Shown here: piece after piece, positions 9,568 through 18,664 of the stretch
Position numbering within the stretch: the first letter of the stretch is position 1
Layout: the number at the start of each line of letters is the position of its first letter
The notes under the pieces: generated by a model
Told to the model about the DNA's origin: nothing
Database searches by the model: none
What the model saw: only the letters and a program-made list of their open reading frames with translations
Program-made: the position numbers and the translations under genes
NCBI GenBank assembly: GCA_011391635.1
Contig: JAABQD010000001.1
Coordinates: 124,001-188,000 of the forward strand
Origin: Sulfurimonas sp.
GTDB lineage: Bacteria > Campylobacterota > Campylobacteria > Campylobacterales > Sulfurimonadaceae
DNA length: 64,000 nucleotides
Direction: 5' to 3'

Positions 9568-10155
9568 TTAGAAAGTTTGCAATATATGCTTCGCTAAAGC
9601 AAGTGCTTTTGCCCTATGTGAGAGTTTTTGTTTACTATTTTCATCTAGCTCTCCTAAGGTTTTATCATACCCTAAAGGGATAAACATAGGGTCATATCCA
9701 AAGCCTCCATCTCCAATACTTTGAGCGAGCGCCGTACCATACATCCAGCCATGAACGCTGTACTCATTTGTGCTTGTAACAATAGCTATCGCGGCTGTAT
9801 AGTATGCAGGAGAAGAGTCTACATTTTTAGCTTTGATAGCATCAATCAGTTTATGTAAATTCTCTTTATCCGTTGCATTTTCACCTGCATATCTTGCACT
9901 ATAAAGTCCTGGTGCACCACCAAGTATATCTACACTGATGCCACTATCATCAGCAATGACAATCACATTTTTATCTCCAAGTGCTTGAAACACAGCTCTC
10001 GCCTTAATAAGAGCATTCTCTTTGAAAGTATTTCCATTTTCAACTATCTCAAACTCTTCTATCAATGCACTATATGGAACAACCTCATACTCTTTGCAAA
10101 GAGCTTGAATCTCTTTGACTTTTCCTTTATTGGATGTTGCTAAAACTAATTTCAA
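9568..10155 (-). CDS. rdgB: dITP/XTP pyrophosphatase (RdgB/HAM1)
   Basis: Removes non-canonical purine nucleoside triphosphates from the pool. Motifs LVLATSNKGKVKEI at the N-terminus, SGISVDILGGAPGLYSARYAG, GDGGFGYDPMFIP and SHRAKAL are characteristic. A TTG at 10155 preceded by AAGGAAATCAG at good spacing gives the conserved N-terminus; an ATG at 10185 would add ten unrelated residues. Confidence 0.94.
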   Translation of the reverse strand: MKLVLATSNKGKVKEIQALCKEYEVVPYSALIEEFEIVENGNTFKENALIKARAVFQALGDKNVIVIADDSGISVDILGGAPGLYSARYAGENATDKENLHKLIDAIKAKNVDSSPAYYTAAIAIVTSTNEYSVHGWMYGTALAQSIGDGGFGYDPMFIPLGYDKTLGELDENSKQKLSHRAKALALAKHILQTF

Positions 10156-10207
10156 ACTGATTTCCTTATGTTTATCTTTAAACATTTCTATTGATAGCTC
10201 AAAAAGC

Positions 10208-10235
10208 TTTTGTATAAGCCTCTTTGGAATATAAT
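10208..10235 (+). promoter_or_regulatory. Probable sigma70 promoter of the MFS gene
   Basis: A perfect TATAAT at 10230-10235 is preceded by TTTTGT at 10208-10213 with a 16-base spacer. It lies 33 bases before the MFS start in the divergent gap with rdgB. Confidence 0.5.
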
Positions 10236-10268
10236 CGCGACATTATATACTAAAACCGAGGGTAACTC

Positions 10269-11585
10269 ATGTTTAAAAAAGTCTTTCCGCTCTCTGCAAT
10301 TCTCTCTCTTAGATTTTTAGGTCTGTTTTTAGTTTTACCAGTTATATCTGTTTACGCAATGGAACTTCAAGGTGCAACACCTTTTTTAGTTGGTGTAGTT
10401 GTTGGAGGATATGCTCTAACACAAACAATCTTTCAAGTTCCCTTTGGAACAATGAGTGATAAAATAGGAAGAAAGCCTACTCTTTTACTAGGTCTTATTA
10501 TCTTTTTCATAGGTTCTATAGTTTGTGCTTATTCAACAGATATCTATACGCTTATGATTGGAAGATTTCTTCAAGGTGCTGGTGCAATCGGGGCAGTTAT
10601 TACTGCAATGATTTCAGATCTAGTTGAAGAAGAAAATCGAGGAAAAGCTATGGCTATCATGGGAGCTACTATTGCTATCAGTTTTGCACTTGGCATGGGA
10701 GCAGGTCCTGTTTTAGGTGCAAAATATGGAATTAGCACCCTTTTTCTCATTACTGCTGGATTAGCAATTTTTGCAATAGCTCTTCTCTTTACCAAAGTCC
10801 CTACACCTCCTAGAATCAGACATATCTACCATGATAAATCAAAAACAAGTGATATTCTTAAAGATTCAAATCTTTTAAATATGATTATCATCAATGGTAT
10901 GCAAAAAGGTTTAATGACCGTAGCTTTCGTACTCATTCCTATTATTTTAACAAACGATGAGTTTCAATGGCATAAATCTGATCTTTATATGGCATACCTT
11001 CCTGCTATGGTATTAGGACTTATAGCTATGGGACCTGCTGCCGTTTTTGGAGAAAAAAAGAATAAACCAAAAGAGATATTCTTAATTTCTATTGTTCTTT
11101 TTATCGGTTCATTTTTAATTATGGGACTTACCCATTCCAGCACAGTATTCATTATAGGCGTTGTCATGTTTTTCGTTGCATTCAATATGATGGAACCACT
11201 CGTACAATCTATGATTAGTAAATTTGCAAAAGTACATCAAAAAGGAGCTGCCCTAGGTATCTCCAATTCAGTTTCTTACTTTACTACCTTTTTAGGTGGT
11301 ACTCTTGCTGGTCTCTTTTTAGATATTAGCAATAGAGAAACTATCGGGATTACCATCGCGATTATCGCAACTCTATGGTTTTTATGGACATTAAAACTAC
11401 AAAATCCTACAAAATATTCACATCTCTTTATGCCTCAAGAGAGTGTGGATATGGATAAATTAGAAAATTTAGAACATGAACACATCGCTGAATGGTATAT
11501 AAATGAGACAGAGAATCTTGTAATCGTGAAGTATGTGGCTCAAAGTATGGAAGAAGAAGATTTAAAAGCCATTATTGCTAAATAA
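10269..11585 (+). CDS. Major facilitator superfamily transporter
   Basis: A 438-residue inner-membrane protein with twelve hydrophobic segments and the MFS loop motif GTMSDKIGRKPTLLLG between helices 2 and 3. It resembles drug/H+ antiporters of the DHA1 type; the substrate is unknown. After the last helix there is a soluble tail of about 60 residues (MDKLENLEHEHIAEWYINETENLVIVKYVAQ) that looks like a small folded domain, an uncommon addition. It converges on infC; an inverted word pair lies between them. Confidence 0.88.
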   Translation: MFKKVFPLSAILSLRFLGLFLVLPVISVYAMELQGATPFLVGVVVGGYALTQTIFQVPFGTMSDKIGRKPTLLLGLIIFFIGSIVCAYSTDIYTLMIGRFLQGAGAIGAVITAMISDLVEEENRGKAMAIMGATIAISFALGMGAGPVLGAKYGISTLFLITAGLAIFAIALLFTKVPTPPRIRHIYHDKSKTSDILKDSNLLNMIIINGMQKGLMTVAFVLIPIILTNDEFQWHKSDLYMAYLPAMVLGLIAMGPAAVFGEKKNKPKEIFLISIVLFIGSFLIMGLTHSSTVFIIGVVMFFVAFNMMEPLVQSMISKFAKVHQKGAALGISNSVSYFTTFLGGTLAGLFLDISNRETIGITIAIIATLWFLWTLKLQNPTKYSHLFMPQESVDMDKLENLEHEHIAEWYINETENLVIVKYVAQSMEEEDLKAIIAK

Positions 11586-11587
11586 AC

Positions 11588-11617
11588 TTTCCACATGCCA
11601 AGAGTGGCATGTGGAAA
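11588..11617. terminator. Inverted pair of the dispersed word between MFS gene and infC
   Basis: The arms TTTCCACATGCCA and TGGCATGTGGAAA are perfect 13-base complements around a 4-base loop (AGAG). Placed between two convergent stops, three bases after one and 13 before the other, the hairpin could end transcription from both sides. It has only short A/T flanks rather than a long U-run. Confidence 0.75.
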
Positions 11618-11629
11618 TAAAGAAACAGA

Positions 11630-12148
11630 CTATTTACTTGGAAGAACAAGCATATTGTAGTAGCGACCCTCAAAACGAGGTGTTTTATCCATTACTCCAA
11701 CATCCTCAATCATAGCCCAAACTCTCAAAAGTACATCTTTAGCAGCATCAGGATTTGCCATTTCACGCCCTTTCAAAAAGACGCGAAATCGCACATGTTT
11801 CCCTTCAGCCAAAAATTCTCTTGCATGTTTCACTTTATAATTAACATCATTCTCAGCAATTTTAACAGAGAGTTTAATCTCTTTAATATCCACTTTCGTC
11901 TGATTTTTTCTCTGTTCTTTCTGTTTTTTCTCTTCTTGATATCTATATTTACCGTAATCCATTATCTTAGCAACAGGTGGCTTAGCATCAGGAGCTATTA
12001 GAACTAGGTCTAGTCCAAGTTCATTAGCTTTTGCCATAGCTTCATCCGTAGAAACAATCCCTAAAGATTCAGCTCCATCGATATTACATCGCACCTCAGA
12101 TACACGGATATCATCATTCATTATGACACGGTCAGTTTTTTTACTCAA
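11630..12148 (-). CDS. infC: Translation initiation factor IF-3
   Basis: Binds the 30S subunit and checks start-codon pairing. The 172-residue protein has the N-domain motif [16 protein letters not shown] and the C-domain [15 protein letters not shown]. It starts at a TTG overlapping the thrS stop (TTTTGA) with GAGGT upstream. A non-AUG start is typical of infC and permits autoregulation by IF-3 itself. The rpmI-rplT genes that often follow are absent. Confidence 0.96.
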   Translation of the reverse strand: MSKKTDRVIMNDDIRVSEVRCNIDGAESLGIVSTDEAMAKANELGLDLVLIAPDAKPPVAKIMDYGKYRYQEEKKQKEQRKNQTKVDIKEIKLSVKIAENDVNYKVKHAREFLAEGKHVRFRVFLKGREMANPDAAKDVLLRVWAMIEDVGVMDKTPRFEGRYYNMLVLPSK

Positions 12149-13953
12149 AAATTTACCTCATTTATTTTAGTTTGTATAAGCGATAAAAACTCTTTTTCGC
12201 TTAGGTTGTATTGTTCTCTTGTGCGACGATCCCTGATTGCTACAGTTCTGGCTGCAATCTCTTCATCACCTATCACAACTATCATCGGAACACGCGTTTT
12301 TTCGGCTGTTCTGATTCTTTTATTTAAAGAGTCATTTTTCGCGAATATTTCACTATCAGCACCAATGTCGATAAGTTTATCTGATAATTCCTTAGCATAC
12401 TCTTTATGCGTATCTGCAACAGGAACAATTGCAACTTGTGTAGGAGCAATAAACATAGGAAATTCACCAGCATAATGCTCTGTCAAAATACCGATAAATC
12501 TCTCAAATGAGCCAAGAATCGCTCTATGAATCATTACTGGCTGAATTTTATCGTTATTTTCGCCATTATATTGTAGCTCAAATCTCTCAGGTAGATTAAA
12601 ATCTAGCTGAATCGTTCCACACTGCCATTCACGGCCAATAGCATCTGTAATTTTTATATCTATTTTTGGACCATAAAAAGCGCCGCCACCCTCATCTATC
12701 TCAAAAGGAAGGTTATTTTTGTTCATCGCATTTTTCAGTGCCTGAGTTGAAATTTCCCAAACTTCATCGCTTCCAACCGCTTTTGCAGGTTTTGTGGAAA
12801 TCATCATCTTGTAGTTAAACTCAAATGTGCTCATGATTTTATCGACAAAATCAACAACTTCTATAATCTGCTCTTCAATTTGATCTGAAGTACAAAAAAT
12901 ATGTGCATCATCTTGTGTAAACTCACGCACACGGAAAAGCCCATGAAGTGCACCCGTCATCTCATGACGGTGAACAACGCCATACTCAAAATACTTGAGT
13001 GGTAAATCACGGTAGGAGTGCAACTCCTCTTCATACACTTTTATATGTCCAACACAGTTCATAGGTTTTACACCAAATTCAAGCTCATCTATGTTTGTGA
13101 AATACATATTTTCGCCATAATTTTGGTAATGACCCGATGTTTTCCACAAATCACTTCGAAGCATCTCAGGTCCACGAACAGGCTCATAACCGCGTTTACG
13201 GTGCGCTTTAAACAAAAGTGACTCAAGTCTTGCACGAAGACGCCCACCAGCAGGAAGCCAAATAGGAAAACCCGCACCAACTTCTTCACGGAAAGTAAAG
13301 AGTTTCATCTCATTTCCAAGTTTACGGTGGTCGCGTTTTTCCGCTTCAGCAATCATGTCCAGATGCTCTTTTAAAGCCTCTTTATCCGCAAAAGCAATCC
13401 CATAAATACGAGTTAAAACCTCATTTTTAGAATCACCGCCAAGATACGCACCCGCTATTTTCATAAGTTTAAAGTAACGAATAAGTCCTATATTTGGTAA
13501 ATGTGGACCACGGCAGAGGTCTTCAAACTCACCTTGTTTATAAATAGAAACGCTATCGCCTTGAATTCTCTCCATGACAGCAAGTTTCAGGTGGTCATTT
13601 TTAAACTTCTCTTTTGCTTCATCTATAGAAATATTGTATTTTTCAATTTCGTATTTCTTTTTAGCGAAGGAAAGCATCTCTTTTTCAATATTTTTTAAAT
13701 CACCTTCACCTATCTCATGTGAAGTTTTAAAATCATAGTAAAAACCCTCTTTGACAGTTGGTCCTACATAAAATTCTGCATCTTTGTAGAGTGATTTGAT
13801 AGCTTGAGCCATCAAGTGAGCTGTAGAGTGACGAAGCACCTCTAAAGAGTCAGGAGAGTTATCAAGGAGAATCTGTTCACCTTCAAACCCTAACTCTTTT
13901 GCAGTTTGTAAATCAATAATTTCACCATTATGTTTTATCGCTATTGCATTCAA
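12145..13953 (-). CDS. thrS: Threonyl-tRNA synthetase
   Basis: Class IIa synthetase of 602 residues. An N-terminal TGS-like region is followed by the editing domain ([11 protein letters not shown], the conserved HxxxH), the catalytic core with zinc cysteine in MNCVGH and motif 2 [18 protein letters not shown], and the anticodon-binding domain ([10 protein letters not shown]). It is slightly shorter than the E. coli enzyme (642). It forms an operon with infC (TTGA overlap). Confidence 0.97.
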   Translation of the reverse strand: MNAIAIKHNGEIIDLQTAKELGFEGEQILLDNSPDSLEVLRHSTAHLMAQAIKSLYKDAEFYVGPTVKEGFYYDFKTSHEIGEGDLKNIEKEMLSFAKKKYEIEKYNISIDEAKEKFKNDHLKLAVMERIQGDSVSIYKQGEFEDLCRGPHLPNIGLIRYFKLMKIAGAYLGGDSKNEVLTRIYGIAFADKEALKEHLDMIAEAEKRDHRKLGNEMKLFTFREEVGAGFPIWLPAGGRLRARLESLLFKAHRKRGYEPVRGPEMLRSDLWKTSGHYQNYGENMYFTNIDELEFGVKPMNCVGHIKVYEEELHSYRDLPLKYFEYGVVHRHEMTGALHGLFRVREFTQDDAHIFCTSDQIEEQIIEVVDFVDKIMSTFEFNYKMMISTKPAKAVGSDEVWEISTQALKNAMNKNNLPFEIDEGGGAFYGPKIDIKITDAIGREWQCGTIQLDFNLPERFELQYNGENNDKIQPVMIHRAILGSFERFIGILTEHYAGEFPMFIAPTQVAIVPVADTHKEYAKELSDKLIDIGADSEIFAKNDSLNKRIRTAEKTRVPMIVVIGDEEIAARTVAIRDRRTREQYNLSEKEFLSLIQTKINEVNF

Positions 13954-14030
13954 AATTTATAATCCTATCTATTTATTCTGGGCATAATGCCCGATTTTTA
14001 CTTTAAAATGTTTGAAACACTTTTTTGCAT

Positions 14031-14068
14031 TGGCATGTGGAACTCATTTTTGGAAGTTCCACATGCCA
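14031..14068. terminator. Inverted pair of the dispersed word between ilvD and thrS
   Basis: Arms TGGCATGTGGAACT and AGTTCCACATGCCA are 14-base perfect complements with a 10-base loop. It follows the ilvD stop by 7 bases on the minus strand and precedes thrS, so it may be the ilvD terminator. Confidence 0.75.
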
Positions 14069-14075
14069 AAATATT

Positions 14076-15761
14076 TTATAATTCAGTTTTTAAAACCGCC
14101 CCATTTGAAGCGTTGGATACAAGAAGTGAATATCTTTTAAGCCATTTAGATTGAACCTCATTTTTATGTGGTTTCCAAGCTTCTCTTCTTAAGGCAATCA
14201 CATCTTCACTCACATTTAATTGTAATAAATGCGTATCTACATCAAGTTCTATTTCATCACCATCTTCTATTAAAGCAATAAGACCACCCTCCGCAGCTTC
14301 AGGGGAAATATGTCCAATACTCGCTCCACGCGTAGCACCAGAGAAACGACCATCTGTGATAAGTGCAACACTCTCACCAAGCCCCATCCCCATAATAAGG
14401 GAGGTTGGAGCTAGCATCTCCTGCATACCTGGTCCACCTTTTGGACCTTCATAGCGAATAACTACAACATCTCCTGCTTTAACTTTATGTGACATAATTC
14501 CAGCTAGAGCTTGTTGTTGCGAGTTAAAACAAACTGCCTTGCCTTTAAACTGTCTCATATTTCCTGTAATACCAGCCGTTTTGACAACTGCACCTTCTGT
14601 AGCAAGATTTCCAAAAAGAATTGATAAGCCACCTACTTTTGAATAAGCATTTTCATTTGTATGGATAACAGTTTCATCCAAAATTTTTGCATCGGCTATT
14701 CTCTCACCAATTGTTTCACCTGTTACAGTTAAATTATCTAAATGAAGTATGCCACCACGACGGCTTACCTCTTTCATAACTGCATTAACGCCACCTGCAC
14801 GATTGATGTCATCCATATGAACTGTTGAAAGTGAAGGAGAAATTTTTGCGATATGTGCTACATTATGAGCAATATTATTTATTTTTTCAATCGGAAAATC
14901 AACTCCTGCCTCTTTTGCAATTGCCAACATGTGTAAAACAGTATTGGAGCTTCCACCCATTGCCATGTCAACAACAAAAGCATTATGTACAGCTTTTTCA
15001 TTCAGTACATTGCGTAAATTGTATTTAGCATCATCTGCTTTTGCCATCTCAACAACTCTCACAGCTGCTTTTTTAACTAATTCTATTCTTGCAGGTGTCA
15101 TTGCCAAAATCGTTCCATTTCCAGGAAGAGCAATCCCCATAGCTTCACACAAAGTATTCATAGAATTCGCGGTGAACATGCCTGAACAGCTTCCACCACT
15201 TGGACACGCTTCACACTCTATCTCATAGAGTTCTGCATCACTCATTTTGCCCTCAGCATGTTGCCCAACAGCCTCAAATGCAGTCGCTAAATCTATCGGG
15301 GTACCATCTTTTTTATGTCCAGCTGGCATCGGTCCGCCTGAGACAAATACAGTAGGAACATTTACGCGTAATGCACCCATTATCATCCCTGGAACAATCT
15401 TGTCACAATTAGGGATACAAATCATTGCATCGAGTTTATGTGCATTCATCACAGTTTCAATAGAATCTGCAATAATCTCACGAGATGGAAGTGAATAGAG
15501 CATACCATCATGCCCCATCGCAATTCCATCATCTACACCAATGGTATTAAAAACAAAAGGTACTCCACCTGCTTCTCGAATAGCTTCTTTTACGATTTCT
15601 CCATACTCATGCAAGAAAAAATGTCCAGGAATAATATCTATGTAACTATTTGCAATTCCGATAAATGGTTTATCAAAATCCTCATCTTTTAAGCCCGTAG
15701 CTCTTAAAAGTGAACGGTGAGGAGCTTTGTCAAACCCTTTTTTAATAGTATCGCTTCGCAT
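14076..15761 (-). CDS. ilvD: Dihydroxy-acid dehydratase
   Basis: Iron-sulfur enzyme that dehydrates dihydroxy acids to the keto acid precursors of valine, isoleucine and leucine (and pantothenate). The 561-residue protein shows the cluster cysteines in [11 protein letters not shown] and [17 protein letters not shown] and the C-terminal [11 protein letters not shown] motif. The start [19 protein letters not shown] is typical. It is followed by the 14031-14068 hairpin. Confidence 0.97.
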   Translation of the reverse strand: MRSDTIKKGFDKAPHRSLLRATGLKDEDFDKPFIGIANSYIDIIPGHFFLHEYGEIVKEAIREAGGVPFVFNTIGVDDGIAMGHDGMLYSLPSREIIADSIETVMNAHKLDAMICIPNCDKIVPGMIMGALRVNVPTVFVSGGPMPAGHKKDGTPIDLATAFEAVGQHAEGKMSDAELYEIECEACPSGGSCSGMFTANSMNTLCEAMGIALPGNGTILAMTPARIELVKKAAVRVVEMAKADDAKYNLRNVLNEKAVHNAFVVDMAMGGSSNTVLHMLAIAKEAGVDFPIEKINNIAHNVAHIAKISPSLSTVHMDDINRAGGVNAVMKEVSRRGGILHLDNLTVTGETIGERIADAKILDETVIHTNENAYSKVGGLSILFGNLATEGAVVKTAGITGNMRQFKGKAVCFNSQQQALAGIMSHKVKAGDVVVIRYEGPKGGPGMQEMLAPTSLIMGMGLGESVALITDGRFSGATRGASIGHISPEAAEGGLIALIEDGDEIELDVDTHLLQLNVSEDVIALRREAWKPHKNEVQSKWLKRYSLLVSNASNGAVLKTEL

Positions 15762-15792
15762 AAAAATCCTTCTACTCTATATTATTAATGCG

Positions 15793-15798
15793 ATTATA
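15793..15798 (-). promoter_or_regulatory. Probable -10 element of ilvD
   Basis: TATAAT on the minus strand, about 31 bases before the ilvD ATG, within an AT-rich stretch without a clear -35 box. Confidence 0.45.
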
Positions 15799-15829
15799 TC
15801 ATTTTTTTACAATTTTATACGAAAAACTC

Positions 15830-15858
15830 TTTACAAACGAAAATAAAGTGGCTATAAT
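15830..15858 (+). promoter_or_regulatory. Sigma70 promoter of the tRNA cluster
   Basis: TTTACA at 15830-15835, a 17-base spacer and a perfect TATAAT at 15853-15858. It lies 32 bases before the first tRNA gene and probably drives all four. Confidence 0.7.
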
Positions 15859-15890
15859 TCCGCTCACTTAAAAATTAAGTGCGTAAAATT

Positions 15891-15965
15891 GCGGGAATAG
15901 CTCAGTGGTAGAGCACAACCTTGCCAAGGTTGGGGTCGCGAGTTCGAACCTCGTTTCCCGCTCCA
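15891..15965 (+). tRNA. tRNA-Gly (anticodon GCC)
   Basis: The acceptor arm GCGGGAA pairs with TTCCCGC, the T-arm has GTTCGAA and the anticodon loop is TTGCCAA. CCA is encoded at the end (75 bases with CCA). Confidence 0.97.
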
Positions 15966-15999
15966 TTTAAAATTATAAATTGTTGAAAAGACACCCAAT

Positions 16000-16086
16000 G
16001 CCCGGGTGGCGAAATCGGTAGACGCAGGGGACTTAAAATCCCCCGGTAGTAATGCTGTGCCGGTTCGAGTCCGGCCTCGGGCACCA
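16000..16086 (+). tRNA. tRNA-Leu (anticodon TAA)
   Basis: Type II tRNA of 87 bases with a long variable arm. The anticodon stem GGGGA/TCCCC encloses CTTAAAA. The T-arm has GGTTCGAGT, the discriminator is A and CCA is encoded. The acceptor GCCCGGG/CTCGGGC contains one G-U pair. Confidence 0.96.
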
Positions 16087-16103
16087 TTGGTAAATGATTG
16101 ACT

Positions 16104-16177
16104 GGTGCCATCGCCAAGTGGTAAGGCCGCAGCCTGCAAAGCTGCTATCCCCAGTTCAAATCTGGGTGGCACCTCCA
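16104..16177 (+). tRNA. tRNA-Cys (anticodon GCA)
   Basis: The acceptor arm GGTGCCA pairs with TGGCACC, the anticodon loop is CTGCAAA, the T-arm is CAGTTCAAATCTG and the 3' end TCCA gives U73, the cysteine identity base (74 bases with CCA). Confidence 0.96.
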
Positions 16178-16208
16178 ATTTTATAATTACTTTTTCAATA
16201 CAAATCGT

Positions 16209-16297
16209 GGATCTTTGGCAGAGTTGGTCTAATGCACCGGTCTTGAAAACCGGCGAGGGTTATACCTCCCAGAGTTCGAATCTCTGAGGGTCCACCA
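16209..16297 (+). tRNA. tRNA-Ser (anticodon TGA)
   Basis: Type II tRNA of 89 bases with anticodon stem CCGGT/ACCGG, loop CTTGAAA and a long variable arm. The acceptor GGATCTT pairs with AGGGTCC using two G-U pairs. The discriminator base reads A before CCA, whereas bacterial serine tRNAs usually carry G73; this is worth checking. Confidence 0.93.
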
Positions 16298-16421
16298 CTT
16301 TCTTCTTTTAAACACAGCAAAATAATTATAATCAATAACAAAAGATAGCACTATTTCGTATGATAATCATAATTTTACAAATATATAAAAATCTTTTTCA
16401 TACATATTACAAGGAAATATC

Positions 16422-17270
16422 TTGAATCAAAGCCCCTACTTAGAATTAGGTTTAATAAACTGTTTACGAGTTGATAGACACACACCACATGGCATTTTTC
16501 TTATGGCTCTTGATGGAAATGATGTTCTTCTACCTCAAGCGTATGTCACAGAAGCAATGCTTGAAAATGATTTACTTGAAGTTTTCTTATATACTGATTC
16601 TGAAGATAGATTAATCGCTACAACTTTAAAGCCACATGCCAAGCTTAATGAATTTGCACTTTTTGAAGTTGTCGATGTTGCACCTTTTGGAGCATTTGTA
16701 AATTGGGGGCTTTTAAAAGATTTACTTGTTCCAAATATGTTTCAAAAAACACCCTTCAAAGTAGGAGAAAAACGATTTCTTAAAGTAGTCTATGATGAAA
16801 AAACACATAGGCTTGTAGGGACGGAAAAATTAGGAGATTTTTTTGACAAAAGAGTAAGAGGTCTCTCTCCAAACAAAGAGGTAAAAATAATTATTCTTGC
16901 AAAAACTCCTCTTGGCTTCAAATGTTTAGTTGAAGATAAATATGAGGGTCTTATTTACCATAACGAAATCTTTCAGCATATAGAAATTGGCGATATAACA
17001 ACTGCATTTGTAAAAACGATAAGAAAAGATGGCAATATTGACCTAAGCATAAGAAAAGCTGGAACAACATCTGGTGCTACTATTGGAGATATAATTCTAG
17101 AATTATTGAAAAAAAACAGTGGTATTATGCCCTACAACTATAAAAGTGATCCAGAGCTTATTAAAAATATTTTTGGCATGAGCAAAAAAGAGTTCAAACG
17201 CTCTTTGACTGCTTTACAAGATAGTAAAAAAATAGAAGTGAAGGATACTGGAATCTATCTAAAGGTTTAG
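16422..17270 (+). CDS. CvfB/YitL-like S1 RNA-binding protein
   Basis: The 282-residue soluble protein has several S1-like OB folds (LGLINCLRVDRHTPHGIFL, FEVVDVAPFGAFVNWGLLKDLLVP, EVKIIILAKTPLGFKCLVEDKYEGLIYHNE, GDITTAFVKTIRKDGNIDLSIRK) and a winged-helix C-terminus. This is the CvfB family of RNA-binding regulators. The start is a TTG with AAGGAA 6-11 bases upstream. It carries a dispersed word at 16632-16641. Confidence 0.82.
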   Translation: MNQSPYLELGLINCLRVDRHTPHGIFLMALDGNDVLLPQAYVTEAMLENDLLEVFLYTDSEDRLIATTLKPHAKLNEFALFEVVDVAPFGAFVNWGLLKDLLVPNMFQKTPFKVGEKRFLKVVYDEKTHRLVGTEKLGDFFDKRVRGLSPNKEVKIIILAKTPLGFKCLVEDKYEGLIYHNEIFQHIEIGDITTAFVKTIRKDGNIDLSIRKAGTTSGATIGDIILELLKKNSGIMPYNYKSDPELIKNIFGMSKKEFKRSLTALQDSKKIEVKDTGIYLKV

Positions 17271-17272
17271 AA

Positions 17273-17482
17273 ATGGCTAAAAAGAAAAAAAGTATAGAAC
17301 TTTCAGAAAAAAATATAGAATTTACAATAGAAAAAATTTCGTATAAAGTCATTCGTTTTTACCCATCAGCTATGACACTTGATGTTATGGTTTCTAATGA
17401 AAATGGAGTAAAGATAGGTGTGCAAACTATTCCTTTTGCTCATGCTACAAAAGATGTAAAAAAGCTGATAAAGCCTAACTAA
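17273..17482 (+). CDS. Small conserved-looking protein of unknown function
   Basis: A 69-residue basic soluble protein (MAKKKKSIELSEKNIEF ... KKLIKPN) two bases after the CvfB-like gene, hence probably cotranslated. No family is recognised. A hairpin follows. Confidence 0.65.
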   Translation: MAKKKKSIELSEKNIEFTIEKISYKVIRFYPSAMTLDVMVSNENGVKIGVQTIPFAHATKDVKKLIKPN

Positions 17483-17498
17483 GAAGTTTTGTAGAAAA

Positions 17499-17518
17499 AT
17501 TCCAGCGAATGCTGGAAT
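17499..17518. terminator. Perfect hairpin ATTCCAGC-GAAT-GCTGGAAT
   Basis: Eight-base perfect arms and a 4-base loop, 17 bases after a stop codon. It may terminate the CvfB operon. The same short hairpin type is known as a dispersed element in other bacteria, but only one copy was seen here. The rest of the 190-base gap up to 17672 holds no recognisable gene. Confidence 0.5.
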
Positions 17519-17672
17519 AACGAAGTATAATCTTTATGAATGAGGTAAAAGACCATACAAGGAGAATCGTAGTGACATTGTATTTGTAATTTGTTACAAA
17601 AGTGTTAACGAAGTTGTATTAATTTTTGGATAACATACAAAACAAATACTAAGCTCAACTACTAGGTGTACA

Positions 17673-18107
17673 ATGAAAGAAAAATTCTCAAAAGATTATC
17701 CTAAATTTCAAGCAAAAATTGCTAACTTTGTTCTTATGCAAAATTTTACTTCAAGATATGAAGAGTATGAAAATCTTTTTAATCAAATGGCCTCCATAGC
17801 ACCAGAAGATATGAAAGAATATATACAAAAATCCCCAACTTTTTTGGTCGCAAGAAATAAAAGCTTAGCTCTTATGGAGCGCATAGTTGAGCTTCATCGC
17901 TCGTTAAAGGAGATTTTTGAGTTGTCTGAGTTAGAATTAGGCATCAAGTATAACTATAATTTAGATAAAATAGACAAAGAAATTGCTGATATATTAAAAG
18001 AATCTGCGTTTCTACTGCATAAATATGAAGAGGTCTCCCAAGAGGGAAGAAGAGCTATTGAATTAGCAAATAATCCATTTTCATCTCAAACATTACAAGG
18101 AATTTAA
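17673..18107 (+). CDS. Unknown alpha-helical protein
   Basis: A 144-residue soluble protein, mostly charged helix with no signal or membrane segment (MKEKFSKDYPKFQAKIANFVL). Its stop codon abuts the chorismate mutase start directly, so the two are probably cotranscribed. I do not recognise the family. Confidence 0.7.
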   Translation: MKEKFSKDYPKFQAKIANFVLMQNFTSRYEEYENLFNQMASIAPEDMKEYIQKSPTFLVARNKSLALMERIVELHRSLKEIFELSELELGIKYNYNLDKIDKEIADILKESAFLLHKYEEVSQEGRRAIELANNPFSSQTLQGI

Positions 18108-18401
18108 ATGAAAACATACAGTTCACTAGAAGAAGTAAGACACGATATAGATTTACTTGATACAAAGCTTGTAGATATAATAGCTGAGAGAATGCAACTC
18201 ATACGCCAAGTCGCAAAATTTAAGAATAGTGTTGAAGAGGTAAAAGCAGAAGATAGAATTGAATTTATTATGCAAAAAGCTCGTCATCAAGCAATAGAAC
18301 TTGGTCTCTCTCCAAATTTGATATCAGAATTGTTTACTATTATGATAAATGAAATGGTTGAAACAGAAATTTCAGAATTTAGGAATACGCAAACTTTTTA
18401 A
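18108..18401 (+). CDS. Chorismate mutase, AroQ class
   Basis: The 97-residue all-helical domain (SLEEVRHDIDLLDTKLVDIIAERMQLIRQVAKFK) contains the conserved RxxID and active-site Arg/Lys pattern of AroQ mutases, which convert chorismate to prephenate. A stand-alone domain, not fused to PheA. No shikimate genes are adjacent. Confidence 0.82.
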   Translation: MKTYSSLEEVRHDIDLLDTKLVDIIAERMQLIRQVAKFKNSVEEVKAEDRIEFIMQKARHQAIELGLSPNLISELFTIMINEMVETEISEFRNTQTF

Positions 18402-18405
18402 TTAT

Positions 18406-18429
18406 AAAAAGAGGTGTTTTCCTCTTTTT
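18406..18429. terminator. Bidirectional terminator between chorismate mutase and infA
   Basis: Arms AAAAAGAGG and CCTCTTTTT around a 6-base loop give a hairpin with a U-tract on either strand. It touches the last bases of infA. Confidence 0.8.
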
Positions 18430-18646
18430 ACTTGTATCTATAAGTGATTCGTCCCTTATCAAGACTGTAAGGTGTTAGTTCTAGTTTAACACGGTCACCT
18501 GGAAGTATTTTTATGTAATGCATACGCATTTTTCCTGCAATATGACACAAAATAATATGTCCATTCTCTAATTCAACACGAAATGTTGCGTTTGGCAAAG
18601 CCTCTATAATCTTGCCATCAACTTCGATAACATCCGATTTAGCCAT
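18428..18646 (-). CDS. infA: Translation initiation factor IF-1
   Basis: A 72-residue OB-fold protein ([41 protein letters not shown]...) that binds the 30S A site during initiation. It is the last gene of the S10-spc cluster here. The rpmJ-rpsM-rpsK-rpsD-rpoA-rplQ block that usually follows in this phylum is not present. Confidence 0.97.
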   Translation of the reverse strand: MAKSDVIEVDGKIIEALPNATFRVELENGHIILCHIAGKMRMHYIKILPGDRVKLELTPYSLDKGRITYRYK

Positions 18647-18664
18647 TATATATTCCTTACTTCT

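Noticed and set aside
15864-16178. Minus-strand open frame of 104 codons over the tRNA cluster
   Set aside because: It covers four convincing tRNA genes. The resemblance to proteins called 'tRNA antisense' hypotheticals is a known annotation artefact.
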